From an uncultured Christensenella sp. (GTDB taxonomy: Bacteria > Bacillota > Clostridia > Christensenellales > Borkfalkiaceae): DNA of 64,000 bases. The stretch lies in NCBI GenBank assembly GCA_910585595.1, contig CAJUET010000001.1, positions 124,001 to 188,000 of the forward strand. Reading direction: 5' to 3'. Under the pieces are notes generated by a model that saw nothing but the letters and a program-made list of their open reading frames with translations, did not search any database and was not told the origin of the DNA. The translations under genes were made by a program, and so were the position numbers. This document shows, in pieces, positions 35,790 to 44,910 of this stretch. How positions within the stretch are numbered: position 1 is the stretch's first letter; every line of letters starts with the position of its first letter.

Positions 35790-36991
35790 TATTTACTATA
35801 TCGTATGAATTTGCGCGCTTGGTTGTGCCTTGACACCCCGTAGACAATGCCCATACCGCACATCGTAACGATAAGGGAAGTATTCCCCGCACTGATGAGC
35901 GGCAAAGGCAAGCCCGTAGGCGGAATACACCCGCTTACAACGAGCGCGTTGAGCGCAGACTGCACGGCAAACGCAAGCACGATTCCGGATACGAGAAGAT
36001 AGCCGAAGAAATTATCGCAGGAATTAGCGATCCTGAAGCCCCGCCATACGACAAAACCGATCACCGCGAATAGAATCAACACCCCGAAAAAGCCCGTCTC
36101 TTCGGCGATTACGGAGAGGATAAAGTCGCTTTCCGAAAACGGCAAAAAGCGAAATTTCTGACGGGAATTAAAGAGCCCTACCCCGAAGAAATTTCCGTTG
36201 CCGAGCGCATATAGCGACTGAATGAGCTGATATCCCTCTTCCTTCGGCGAAGCCCAAGGGTTCATGAAAGCGGAGAGCCGCTGCAAACGGTAAGGCTCCG
36301 CCGCAATCAGAACGGGCACAAGCAAAAGCGCGGGCACACAGATCGACGCAAGCGTCTTATAGGACGTGCCCCCCAAAAAAAGCATCCCGATCATGAGTGC
36401 GGCGACGCACATCGTAACGGACATATTCGGTTCCAGCATTATGAGAACGCAAATCGCGATCCCCGCGCCAAGCACGGGAAGCGTTCCTTTAAAGGTACGC
36501 ATTCTTGCCGGATTCTTTGCAAAATATCCCGCCGTAAACAACACGAAGGCGTACTTTGCAAGCTCGGAGGGCTGAATTGTAAACGACCCGAAGCCGATCC
36601 AGCGCGTCGCGCCGTAATTGCTCTTACCAACGCCCGGAATAAATACAAGCGCAAGAAGAATGAGTGCAACGACCAAAGCGGGAATCCCCGCCTTTTTGAA
36701 TTTCTGATAGGGAACGAAGGCGATCCCGATCATTCCCGCAAGCCCCAAAACAAATCCCAAAAGCTGTTTTTTAAAGAAGTAAAAGGCGTCTCCGTACTGT
36801 ACTTCCGCGTTATAAGAGCTTGCGGAGTACACGGCAACGACCCCGAACGCCGCCAAAAAAACGACAGCGAAGAGAAAGAAGAGGTCCCCCTTTCCTCCGC
36901 GCGTTCTTTCCGCAGTTTTTTTCAGGGCGGGCGCCGCCTTTAATTTACTCGTCCGTATCTTCACGCGCTGCCCCCGCCGCATCATCGGCAT
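35789..36991 (-). CDS. ftsW: SEDS-family glycosyltransferase FtsW
   Basis: A ~400-residue multipass protein that polymerises septal peptidoglycan. About ten hydrophobic segments follow a basic tail; the family blocks YSASSY, GxGKSNYGATRWI and the C-terminal PPTGLPLPLISAGNTS are present. The start is uncertain: ATG 36991 (GAGAG upstream, 47-bp overlap with murD) or GTG 36964 (20-bp overlap). RodA or SpoVE are close relatives; the place after murD supports FtsW. Confidence 0.9.
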   Translation of the reverse strand: MPMMRRGQRVKIRTSKLKAAPALKKTAERTRGGKGDLFFLFAVVFLAAFGVVAVYSASSYNAEVQYGDAFYFFKKQLLGFVLGLAGMIGIAFVPYQKFKKAGIPALVVALILLALVFIPGVGKSNYGATRWIGFGSFTIQPSELAKYAFVLFTAGYFAKNPARMRTFKGTLPVLGAGIAICVLIMLEPNMSVTMCVAALMIGMLFLGGTSYKTLASICVPALLLVPVLIAAEPYRLQRLSAFMNPWASPKEEGYQLIQSLYALGNGNFFGVGLFNSRQKFRFLPFSESDFILSVIAEETGFFGVLILFAVIGFVVWRGFRIANSCDNFFGYLLVSGIVLAFAVQSALNALVVSGCIPPTGLPLPLISAGNTSLIVTMCGMGIVYGVSRHNQARKFIRYSK

Positions 36992-38345
36992 TCTCACGCT
37001 CTCTCAAAAGGATTTTATAGATTTCACGGAATTTGTCGCCGCGTTCCTCGTAATTTTTGAATGCGTCAAAACTTGCCGATGCGGGAGAGAGAAGAACGCT
37101 CTGACCCCTCTTTGCCGTGAGATATGCGACCCTGACCGCAAGATCGAAGGGTCGGCAGAGCGTGACTGCGGTAAATCCGCTCTTGACTGCCGCGTCGAGA
37201 ATCCGGAAGGCGTTTTCTCCGTACAAAACGGTATGTACGACGCCCGATTTTTTAATCGCTTCAAACAGTGGTTCATAAGAATAACCCTTATCCTTTCCGC
37301 CGACAAGGAGCACCGTTTCCCCTCTTACGCTCTCGATCGCCTTGATCGCGGAATCTACGTTCGTCGCCTTGGAATCGTCGATAAAGTTGACTCCATTCAC
37401 CGAACCTATCTTTTCGAGACGGTGACGGATCCCGCGGAAACTCTTAAACGCCGCAATGATACTCGCGTTTCCGACCCCCATGATTTTAGCCGCCGCCAGA
37501 GCGGCAAGGGCGTTGGCGGTATTATGTTCACCGTCGAGCGGAAGCTCGTCCCTGCTCATGACCCGTTCACCGTTATAGCAGAGCCAATTATTTTCGAGAT
37601 AGGCTCCGTCCACTTTTTCCTTCAAAGAGAACCACTCCACAATCGCTTTCGTCTTATCTTTAAAGGTTCGAACCACCGGATCGTCGTAATTGAGAACGCA
37701 ATACTCGCTTTCCGTGCTGTTTTTTAAAAGTCGCGATTTTAAGAATATGTAGTTCTCCATGTTGTAGTGACGGTTTAGGTGATCTTCGGAAATATTCAGA
37801 ATCACCGAAACGTGCGGCCGGAGTGAGGTGAGCGTTTCGAGCTGAAAAGAGGAAATTTCCGCAACGGCAATCCCCTCTTCGCCGAGTTCCTTTATGCAAG
37901 ACGTAACGGGTTTTCCTACGTTCCCGCAGGCGATCGCATTCTTTCCCGAAGCGCGAAACACGCTTTCGAGCATAGTCACGGTCGTCGTCTTACCGTTCGT
38001 CCCCGTCACGGCGACTACGGGGCATTTGAGCGCAAGCGCGCCGAGCTCCGATTCCCCGATAATACGCTTACCCGCCCGACGGAAAGAGACAGGCAGAGCA
38101 TGGTCGACGGGAATACCCGGACTCAGTACGAGAATATCGCACATTTCCGCCTTTTCGAAGAGCTCGTCCTTTTTGACCGGAACACAGCCGAGTGCCATGA
38201 GCCGACGTGAAGACTCCTCCACCGTCTTGTCCTCCACGTCATCGAATACGAACACTTCCGCGCCGCGAGTTCTCAAATACTCTGCCGCCGCGATTCCCGA
38301 ACGGGAGAGCCCCGCCACAAGAAAAGTTTGATTTTCAAAATACAT
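36945..38345 (-). CDS. murD: UDP-N-acetylmuramoylalanine--D-glutamate ligase
   Basis: A 466-residue ATP-dependent ligase adding D-Glu to UDP-MurNAc-L-Ala. GTNGKTTT (about 113-120) is the P-loop, NISEDHLNRH the carbamoyl/Mg block, and DDSKATN (about 318) the substrate block. AAAGGAGG stands before the ATG. The acidic C-terminal tail overlaps the start region of ftsW. Confidence 0.95.
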   Translation of the reverse strand: MYFENQTFLVAGLSRSGIAAAEYLRTRGAEVFVFDDVEDKTVEESSRRLMALGCVPVKKDELFEKAEMCDILVLSPGIPVDHALPVSFRRAGKRIIGESELGALALKCPVVAVTGTNGKTTTVTMLESVFRASGKNAIACGNVGKPVTSCIKELGEEGIAVAEISSFQLETLTSLRPHVSVILNISEDHLNRHYNMENYIFLKSRLLKNSTESEYCVLNYDDPVVRTFKDKTKAIVEWFSLKEKVDGAYLENNWLCYNGERVMSRDELPLDGEHNTANALAALAAAKIMGVGNASIIAAFKSFRGIRHRLEKIGSVNGVNFIDDSKATNVDSAIKAIESVRGETVLLVGGKDKGYSYEPLFEAIKKSGVVHTVLYGENAFRILDAAVKSGFTAVTLCRPFDLAVRVAYLTAKRGQSVLLSPASASFDAFKNYEERGDKFREIYKILLRERENADDAAGAAREDTDE

Positions 38346-38357
38346 ACTATCCTCCTT

Positions 38358-39308
38358 TTAAGCAAACGGCAATAATACGGCGGCGCCCAACACTGCGGTA
38401 ACGACCGCATATACGAAAGAAATCTTTCCTTCCGAATGCCCCTTCTCCTGGAAGTGATGATGAATAGGCGCCATTAAAAAGACGCGTTTGCCCGTTTTTT
38501 TATAATATATTACCTGAATGATGACGGATATGCTTGACAGGACAAACATGATCCCGACGATCGGAATAATGAGCGCATTCCCCGAGAAGAGCGCGACAGA
38601 CGAAGCGAACCCTCCGAGAGAAAGAGAACCTGTATCGCCCATAAACAGGCTAGCGCGATTCTGATTGAAAATCAAAAATCCGAAGAGCGCGCCCGTCAGC
38701 GAAAAACTTAAAAGCGCAAGCGACAAATTCCCCTTTTGCAACGTTAAAAGCATTCCGACGGCAAAGAAAAACGCGGCGCAGGTAGAGCCCGCGAGCCCGT
38801 CCAGCCCGTCGGTCAGATTGACACTGTTCACTGTAGCCACAAATACGAAAATGCCGATCGGCATCATTCCCCAACCGATATCGAAGGAAATCGTCGTAAA
38901 CGGAATCCTCAATACCGTCAGCGAATTCAAACAGCAATAGAGCGACGCTACGATTGCGACCGCCGATTGAAAGAAAATTTTCTGATATGGTTTGAGCCCC
39001 AGATTATCTTTTCGCTTCTTTTTGAGGAAGTCGTCCAAAAAACCCACGAAGAGATACCCTGTCCCCACGGCAAGAGAGACGAGGAAGGGCTTGTCCTTAA
39101 ATCCGCAGGCGGCAAGAGAGACGGTGAGCGCCGCCAATACAAAAGCGAGTCCGCCCATCGTGGGCGTTCCCCCTTTACTTTGATGCTCCTTAACATAATG
39201 CAGAATATTCTGCCCCGCCCCTGCTTTTTTGAGAAGCGGAATGAGCGCGGCGCAAAGGCATGCGGAGAGCAGTAAGGAAAATAGCAAGCAGATGATAATT
39301 TGATTCAT
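38358..39308 (-). CDS. mraY: Phospho-N-acetylmuramoyl-pentapeptide-transferase
   Basis: A 316-residue multipass enzyme that makes lipid I. GTPTMGGL (about 48-55), NLTDGLDGLAG (about 163) and the C-terminal HHHFQEKG are the diagnostic catalytic motifs. Overlaps the murE stop by 4 bp (ATGA). Confidence 0.96.
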   Translation of the reverse strand: MNQIIICLLFSLLLSACLCAALIPLLKKAGAGQNILHYVKEHQSKGGTPTMGGLAFVLAALTVSLAACGFKDKPFLVSLAVGTGYLFVGFLDDFLKKKRKDNLGLKPYQKIFFQSAVAIVASLYCCLNSLTVLRIPFTTISFDIGWGMMPIGIFVFVATVNSVNLTDGLDGLAGSTCAAFFFAVGMLLTLQKGNLSLALLSFSLTGALFGFLIFNQNRASLFMGDTGSLSLGGFASSVALFSGNALIIPIVGIMFVLSSISVIIQVIYYKKTGKRVFLMAPIHHHFQEKGHSEGKISFVYAVVTAVLGAAVLLPFA

Positions 39309-40741
39309 TTTAATTTCCCGAGAACGGTCTTTACCACATCTTTGTCATCATAGCTGTATTTTATTCCCATGATCTCCTGATAAGACTCCCCGCCCTTGCC
39401 CGCAATCAGAAGAACGTCTCCCTTTTTCAGTTGTTTTATTGCATATTCCGTCGCCTTCTCCCTGTCCTCTATCACGACGAATTTTTTAGAGACGGGGCGG
39501 AATCCCTCTTCGATTTCGTTCAGAATCGCGCAGGGATCCTCGTAACGGGGATTGTCGGAAGTGAGAACCGCAAAATCTGCAAACTTTGCAGCGGTCTCAC
39601 CCATTTTTTTGCGCTTTCCCTTGTCGCGGTTTCCGCCGCAACCGAAGAGAACGCAGAGCTTTCCCGCACAATGCGCCTTTAATGCGCCGAGCGATTTTTC
39701 AAGCCCGTCGGGCGTGTGCGCAAAGTCTACGAATATATCCGCGCCCGCATACGCCGCGACCCATTCGAGCCTGCCGTTCACACCCTCCGTTCGGGAAAGA
39801 CCGCGCGCGATCGCCCTCTCGTCCGCGCCTAACCTTTTTGCCGCCACCGCCGCCGCCAAGGCGTTCGACACGTTATACTTTCCTGTGATCGCAAGCTGTG
39901 TTTCCACAAGATCGTCCTCTAAATTGAGTACGATCCTGCTTCCCCTCAGGCTCTCCGATTCGATCACCGCAAAACAGTCTGCGGGCGTATCGATCCCGTA
40001 AGTCGCGTAATCACAGTTTTTGAGCGAATCGGAAAAACGATCGTCCGCATTCAGAACCGCAAAGCGCGTGCGGTTTTTCGAAAACAGCGACTTCTTCGCT
40101 TCGCCGTACTCCTTCATATCCTTGAAAAAATCAAGATGATCGCGCGTGAGGTTGGTAAAAACCGCAACGTCGTACAGAATGGGACACTCTTTTTTGAGTG
40201 CAAGCGCGTGCGCGGAAACCTCCATAACGGCGACCTCCACTCCCTCTTTAACCATATCCGAAAGCAGGGAAAAGAGAAACACGGGATCGGGAGTCGTTAA
40301 AACGGGCGCCACTTTATGTTCGCCGTATTCCGCACCGAGCGTACCGATGACACCGACTTTTTTCCCCGCCTCCCGTAAAATATTTTTCAGCATAAACGAA
40401 GTCGTCGTCTTGCCGTTCGTCCCCGTAATTCCGACGATTTTGAGTTTTTGTTCCGGGTGGCGGAAGAACGCCGCCGCAAAGCGCGCCATCGCCTCGCGCC
40501 CGTCCTTTACGACAAGCTCGGGACAGCCTACGCCAAGCTCGCGTTCCGAAACGATCGCCGCCGCACCCCGCCGTGCCGCTTCCGCGGCGTATCTGTGGGA
40601 ATCAGAGTGCGTTCCGCGAAAACAGAAGAACAGATCTCCTTCCCCTGCAAGACGGCTGTCCGTGCAAAGAGATTTTATTTCCCTATCGCCCCCGACCAGC
40701 CGTGCCCCATCCATTTCGCGGGCAAATTCCGTCAGCTTCAT
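39305..40741 (-). CDS. murE: UDP-MurNAc-tripeptide synthetase (meso-diaminopimelate type)
   Basis: A 478-residue ligase. GTNGKTTT (about 106-113) is the P-loop and SDNPRYEDP (about 400) is the DNPR motif of enzymes that add meso-diaminopimelate rather than lysine, so the wall should contain mDAP. GGAGGAG precedes the ATG. Overlaps the PBP gene by 4 bp. Confidence 0.95.
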   Translation of the reverse strand: MKLTEFAREMDGARLVGGDREIKSLCTDSRLAGEGDLFFCFRGTHSDSHRYAAEAARRGAAAIVSERELGVGCPELVVKDGREAMARFAAAFFRHPEQKLKIVGITGTNGKTTTSFMLKNILREAGKKVGVIGTLGAEYGEHKVAPVLTTPDPVFLFSLLSDMVKEGVEVAVMEVSAHALALKKECPILYDVAVFTNLTRDHLDFFKDMKEYGEAKKSLFSKNRTRFAVLNADDRFSDSLKNCDYATYGIDTPADCFAVIESESLRGSRIVLNLEDDLVETQLAITGKYNVSNALAAAVAAKRLGADERAIARGLSRTEGVNGRLEWVAAYAGADIFVDFAHTPDGLEKSLGALKAHCAGKLCVLFGCGGNRDKGKRKKMGETAAKFADFAVLTSDNPRYEDPCAILNEIEEGFRPVSKKFVVIEDREKATEYAIKQLKKGDVLLIAGKGGESYQEIMGIKYSYDDKDVVKTVLGKLK

Positions 40742-42486
40742 ATCTCCTCCGTGAACGGTTCCAACCGATTGATTTCTATTATTTTTTGGAAAATATCCTT
40801 TGCACAGGGCGCGGCGACCGTACTTCCGTAATAGCTGCCCTGCGGCTCGTCCACGATAATAAGCGCAAGATAGCGCGGCGCGTTCGCAGGGAAATACCCT
40901 AAGAAGGACGAAACGTACTTGCCCTGTGCGATCACGCCGTTCTCATATTTCTGCGCCGTACCCGTCTTCCCCGCGACGCGGTAACCCTCGATATACGCGT
41001 GCTTTCCGCTTCCGTCCCGCACCACGCCTTCGAGCATGGACGAAAGAATTTCCGAAGCTTCGCCGCTCACCGTGCGACCCAAAAGATTCGGCTGAATCTT
41101 TTCCCTGACGGAATTGTCGGAGGAATAAATTTCGTTTACAATGCGCGGCGCGTAATAATAACCGCCGTTGACCGCAGAGGCTGCCGCCGCCGCAAGCTGC
41201 AAAGGCGTAACCGCAATCGTTTGTCCGAAGCCGATACGCGCAAGATCGCAGTTCTGCACCGTCGATTCGGGAAGAAGCATTCCGATCGCCTCTCCCGAGA
41301 AATCAACTCCCGTCGCCTTACCGAAACGAAACGCCGTCAAATAGCGGTAGAACGTCTCCTTACCGAGCGAAAGCGCAATATCCACAAAACAGGGGTTACA
41401 GGAGTTATTCAGCGCTTCTGCAAGCGTCTGGTTGGAATGCTTGCCGTTCGCATGATCGCTCCAACACTTGATCTTCGTCCCGTCCACGGTACGCGTGCGG
41501 GAACTCGGATATATGTGATCGAGCGACAATGCGTTTGCATTCCCTTTGAGCGTTTCTTCGATATTCGCCGCCGCCGTCACGATTTTAAAAGTAGAACCCG
41601 GCTCGTAAATATCGGATACCAAGCGGTTGCGCGATTCGTCGTTCAAAAGACTTAAATCGTCGCGCGGAATGTCGTTCAAATCGTAGGACGGAAGATTGAC
41701 CATTGCAAGTACGCTTCCGTCGCGCGGATCAAGCACTACGCACCTTGCACCCTTTGCGTTCGACTCTTCCAACACCTTTTTCATTCTCTCTTCCGCGGCG
41801 GACTGAATACGGTAATCTACGGTAAGTTTTAAATTCAGTCCGTCCGTAGCGGGAACATATGCCGCCGTCGCGCCCTTCAAATCTACCCCTACAAGGTCGC
41901 TTTCGAACAGAATTTCCCCGTTCTCCCCCGCAAGATATTTGTTGTAGTACTGCTCGACGCCCGTGCTTCCCGATTGATCGAATGAGGTAAACCCAATAAG
42001 CTGACAGGCAAGATCTCCGTAAGGATATATCCGCGTGTTGTCGCGAGCATAATACACCCCGTCGAGATTCTTTCCCTCTATTTTTTCAACGACGGATTTT
42101 TCGGCATGACGGACGACGGAAATCTCCGACTTACTCTTGTCCGTGAGCTTTTTCAAAACTTCCTCATAGGAAATACCGAGCGCCGACGAGAGAACCTCCG
42201 CACAGCCGTCGGCATCCTTTACGGCGTTTGCGCGCGCAAACACGCTGTACGAGGCGGCGTTGCCCGCAAGCAATTCCCCGTTCCTGTCGACGATCTGTCC
42301 CCTGCCAGCCACCACGGGTATTTCCCTCGTCCATTGGTCGAGCGCAAGATAGTTGAGCTCGTCCTCCCATATCACTTGAATATAGAAGAAGCGCGCAAGA
42401 AAAATGCAAAAAATAAAGGCTATCGCCAAAAATACGGCAAATAACCTCTTTCGTAAAACGGAAAGTGAAAAATCCGTCTTTTTAAT
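40738..42486 (-). CDS. Division class B penicillin-binding protein (FtsI-type), AUU start predicted
   Basis: A transpeptidase with one N-terminal membrane helix, a PBP dimerisation domain and the active-site motifs STFK, SCN and KTGT; no PASTA domain follows. From the first canonical start (TTG 42429) the protein would begin inside the membrane helix. The frame is open upstream and the natural N-terminus (KKTDFSLSVLRKRLF then the helix) begins at an ATT, 42486-42484, nine bases after a perfect AGGAGG (42501-42496). No ATG or GTG lies between. I therefore annotate the start at ATT; product 582 residues. Confidence 0.85.
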   Translation of the reverse strand: MKKTDFSLSVLRKRLFAVFLAIAFIFCIFLARFFYIQVIWEDELNYLALDQWTREIPVVAGRGQIVDRNGELLAGNAASYSVFARANAVKDADGCAEVLSSALGISYEEVLKKLTDKSKSEISVVRHAEKSVVEKIEGKNLDGVYYARDNTRIYPYGDLACQLIGFTSFDQSGSTGVEQYYNKYLAGENGEILFESDLVGVDLKGATAAYVPATDGLNLKLTVDYRIQSAAEERMKKVLEESNAKGARCVVLDPRDGSVLAMVNLPSYDLNDIPRDDLSLLNDESRNRLVSDIYEPGSTFKIVTAAANIEETLKGNANALSLDHIYPSSRTRTVDGTKIKCWSDHANGKHSNQTLAEALNNSCNPCFVDIALSLGKETFYRYLTAFRFGKATGVDFSGEAIGMLLPESTVQNCDLARIGFGQTIAVTPLQLAAAAASAVNGGYYYAPRIVNEIYSSDNSVREKIQPNLLGRTVSGEASEILSSMLEGVVRDGSGKHAYIEGYRVAGKTGTAQKYENGVIAQGKYVSSFLGYFPANAPRYLALIIVDEPQGSYYGSTVAAPCAKDIFQKIIEINRLEPFTEEI

Positions 42487-42495
42487 TGTTGTTTT

Positions 42496-42501
42496 CCTCC
42501 T
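42496..42501 (-). promoter_or_regulatory. Ribosome-binding site deciding the PBP start
   Basis: AGGAGG between the ftsL stop and the first possible PBP codons. The codon at normal distance is ATT; the nearest canonical start codon (TTG) is 67 bases away. Confidence 0.7.
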
Positions 42502-42508
42502 GTGGGAA

Positions 42509-43354
42509 TTACTTCGTCATACCGTTCTCGAGCGCCCACTCCGTTACGATTTCGCTATCGGGATCGGTATAGAGATTGCTCTCTTTCTGCAAGTATTCGT
42601 AGGTCGTCCGCTCCTGCGTCGCACGCCCCTTTAAGTGGGACAAATCGGAATCGAGCGAACGGATAATACCCGTATTTACGCAAATCAAAACGATTGCAAG
42701 CACGATTGCCGCCGCGACGGAACAAAGGATGACCTTCATTCTAACGGAGAGCGCCGAAACCGAAGCTTTAAAGCCCGTCCTCGTTTCCGTGACCGTCATC
42801 TCATGTACCCTTGCCGAAGGGCGAATTACCGTATCCATCGTGCGGCGGGTGGGAAGCGCGTCTTCATTCTCTGCCGCTTCGCTCTCGACGGTTGCCCGAG
42901 TAGCATCGCTTTCCATCGGCTCCGCAAACGCGGGCGCTCCGAAATCAACGTAGGTCGGCGCCGCGAATTGATTCTCCTGTACGGCGGGCTCGGCGTAAGC
43001 CGTCCCCCATGCAGGCGACATCGCCTCCGTTTCGGGGTCTTTTTCCATAAGTTCCCCGTTGACATACTGATAGTTTTTGAAAAGATCCTTATTTCGCGCG
43101 GGAGCGACGGGCGCCTGAGTGTAAGACTTTACTCTTTCAGCCGTGGGATCGTAAGCGGAAACCTGCTCGCTTTTGACTTCCCGACGAACTTCCTCGCGCG
43201 GAGCGGGACTTGTCCATGCCGCTTGCGGCGCACGGAGCATATCATAAAAAGCAGTCGGATTTTGCGCCTGTTTTTCATAAGTGACTTCGCGTACTTTCGC
43301 GGCTCTTACGTCTTGTTTATTAAGTTCTCTTTCAAGTACTGCAGACCCTGCCAT
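42509..43354 (-). CDS. FtsL-like protein with a long cytoplasmic extension
   Basis: A 281-residue protein in the ftsL position between rsmH and the PBP gene. The last ~75 residues have FtsL topology: helix at about 207-230, then a charged coiled-coil-like stretch. The first ~205 residues are polar, rich in Ala, Pro and Glu, and probably disordered; typical FtsL has only 30-50 residues there. AAGGAG stands ten bases before the ATG. Identity as FtsL rests on position and topology. Confidence 0.7.
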   Translation of the reverse strand: MAGSAVLERELNKQDVRAAKVREVTYEKQAQNPTAFYDMLRAPQAAWTSPAPREEVRREVKSEQVSAYDPTAERVKSYTQAPVAPARNKDLFKNYQYVNGELMEKDPETEAMSPAWGTAYAEPAVQENQFAAPTYVDFGAPAFAEPMESDATRATVESEAAENEDALPTRRTMDTVIRPSARVHEMTVTETRTGFKASVSALSVRMKVILCSVAAAIVLAIVLICVNTGIIRSLDSDLSHLKGRATQERTTYEYLQKESNLYTDPDSEIVTEWALENGMTK

Positions 43355-43395
43355 TGTCCCGTTGCTCCTTATATATTACTCATCGTCCTGTCCGA

Positions 43396-44325
43396 TTATT
43401 CGGAAATTTTTTCGATTACCCTTAATTTCGCGCATTTACTGCGCGAATTTTCTTTCATTTCTTCCTCGCTTGCCCTGTACCTGCCGATGAGCTTTATCTT
43501 CTCTTTTCTGCCGCACACGCACACGGGAAATTCTTTTGGACAGGTGCACCCTGTCGCCATATCTTTAAAGGTCTGTTTCACGATCCTGTCCTCTAAGGAA
43601 TGGAAAGTGAGAACGCAACCTCTGCCGCCTGTTTTCAATCTTCCGACGAGCCCTCTTACGCAATCGCCCAAACCGGAAAGCTCCCCGTTGACTTCAATCC
43701 TGATCGCCTGAAAGCTCTGTCTTGCGCACGCCGCCGAACGAAACTTTGCGGGGATTCCTTCCCGAATGAGATTTTCAAGTTCGCCGCAGGTCTCGACGGG
43801 CTTCTTTTCGCGGTAGTTTACGATCTTCTTTGCGATCGCTCCCGCAAACCGTTCCTCGCCGTACTCCCTTAAAAGTTTTTTGAGCGCCTCTTCGGAATAT
43901 CCGTTTACGACGTCCTTAGCGGAGAAGGATTTACTTCGATCCATTCTCATATCGAGCGGAGCTTTTTTTAAACGATAGGCAAAGCCCCTCTTTTCGTCGT
44001 CGATCTGATGGGAAGAGATGCCGAGATCGAGTAAAAACCCGTCTATCTTTTCGATTCCCGCTTCCTCGAACACCCTTTCGTAATCTTTGAAATCACTGTG
44101 GTAAATTCTGTACTTACCCTGAAACGGACTCAGCCGTTTTGTCGCCTCTTCGATCGCTTCCGTATCTTTATCCGTCGCAACGACCGTCACTTCGGGATTG
44201 CCGCTCAATATCGCGTAAGAATGCCCTCCGCCGCCGACGGTACCATCGAAATAAACGCCGCCCTTTTTTAAACAAAGCCCTTCGACGACCTCGTCCTCCA
44301 TGATGGGACGGTGGTATTCGCTCAT
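43396..44325 (-). CDS. rsmH: 16S rRNA m4C1402 methyltransferase
   Basis: A 309-residue SAM-dependent methyltransferase. HRPIMEDEVVEGL opens the protein, DGTVGGGGHS (about 27-36) is the SAM loop, DLGISSHQID and the C-terminal LTFHSLEDRIVK are family signatures. Overlaps mraZ by 4 bp (ATGA). Confidence 0.96.
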   Translation of the reverse strand: MSEYHRPIMEDEVVEGLCLKKGGVYFDGTVGGGGHSYAILSGNPEVTVVATDKDTEAIEEATKRLSPFQGKYRIYHSDFKDYERVFEEAGIEKIDGFLLDLGISSHQIDDEKRGFAYRLKKAPLDMRMDRSKSFSAKDVVNGYSEEALKKLLREYGEERFAGAIAKKIVNYREKKPVETCGELENLIREGIPAKFRSAACARQSFQAIRIEVNGELSGLGDCVRGLVGRLKTGGRGCVLTFHSLEDRIVKQTFKDMATGCTCPKEFPVCVCGRKEKIKLIGRYRASEEEMKENSRSKCAKLRVIEKISE

Positions 44326-44786
44326 GACTTGCCCGCGAGTTCTCTCGCTCTTCCGTAGGCTTTTTTGTTTGCCTCGTCCACCGACATGCTGTCGACCGAT
44401 CCGGAGCGGACTTGCTTAGCCCAAATTTCAATGTAGTCGCCCATACCTACCGTCACGACGTCTTTTTCGATCCGCACTTCGTTACGCAGGAATTTGGGAA
44501 TGATCGCCCTGCCCTGTCCGTCTTTATTGACTTCTTCCACCGTGCCGAGAATTTTGGAAAGTGCGTTCATTGCGTCCGTTTCATCGGGCAACAGAGTTTT
44601 AAGCTGCCCCGTTCTCTCGTCGAGCACGGATTCGGGCATGATCGCGATTCTTCCGTCCGTATAGATCACAAAGTACAGCGGTTCTCCCTCGTACTCCTTA
44701 TCAAAGACGGCGAGAAATTTCGCGGGAATTCTGATTCTGTTTTTATCGTCGAGCTGATGCTCGTACGTTCCGTACAGACGCTTCAT
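44322..44786 (-). CDS. mraZ: Transcriptional regulator MraZ
   Basis: A 154-residue protein with two AbrB-like half-domains (DDKNRIRIPAKF at about 12-23 and DGQGRAIIPKFL at about 92-103). MraZ represses its own dcw operon in studied bacteria. The start at 44786 follows GAGGAGG by six bases; a longer open frame would run through promoter and operator. Confidence 0.95.
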   Translation of the reverse strand: MKRLYGTYEHQLDDKNRIRIPAKFLAVFDKEYEGEPLYFVIYTDGRIAIMPESVLDERTGQLKTLLPDETDAMNALSKILGTVEEVNKDGQGRAIIPKFLRNEVRIEKDVVTVGMGDYIEIWAKQVRSGSVDSMSVDEANKKAYGRARELAGKS

Positions 44787-44831
44787 GCGTTTCCTCCTCG
44801 TCTTGAGTTCCCCTATTCGGAGCGTAGGTTC

Positions 44832-44860
44832 ATTATACATCCTCTTTTGCCCACTGTCAA
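44832..44860 (-). promoter_or_regulatory. Consensus promoter of the dcw operon
   Basis: Minus strand: TTGACA (44860-44855), 17-bp spacer, TATAAT (44837-44832), both perfect. Leader about 40 bases. Confidence 0.9.
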
Positions 44861-44885
44861 CCACAATCACCCACTTTTTGTCCAC
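44850..44885 (-). promoter_or_regulatory. MraZ operator: four GTGGN direct repeats
   Basis: On the minus strand GTGGA (44885-44881), GTGGG (44874-44870), GTGGT (44864-44860) and GTGGG (44854-44850), 10-11 bp apart, one helical turn each. They flank and touch the -35 box, as expected for MraZ autorepression (TGGGN boxes are the known target). Confidence 0.8.
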
Positions 44886-44910
44886 TTTTTTTAATTTTCT
44901 AAGAATTTTT

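Noticed and set aside
42635..43711. 358-codon plus-strand open frame opposite ftsL/rsmH
   Set aside because: Antisense to two supported genes, Arg/Phe-rich shadow composition, no ribosome-binding site.
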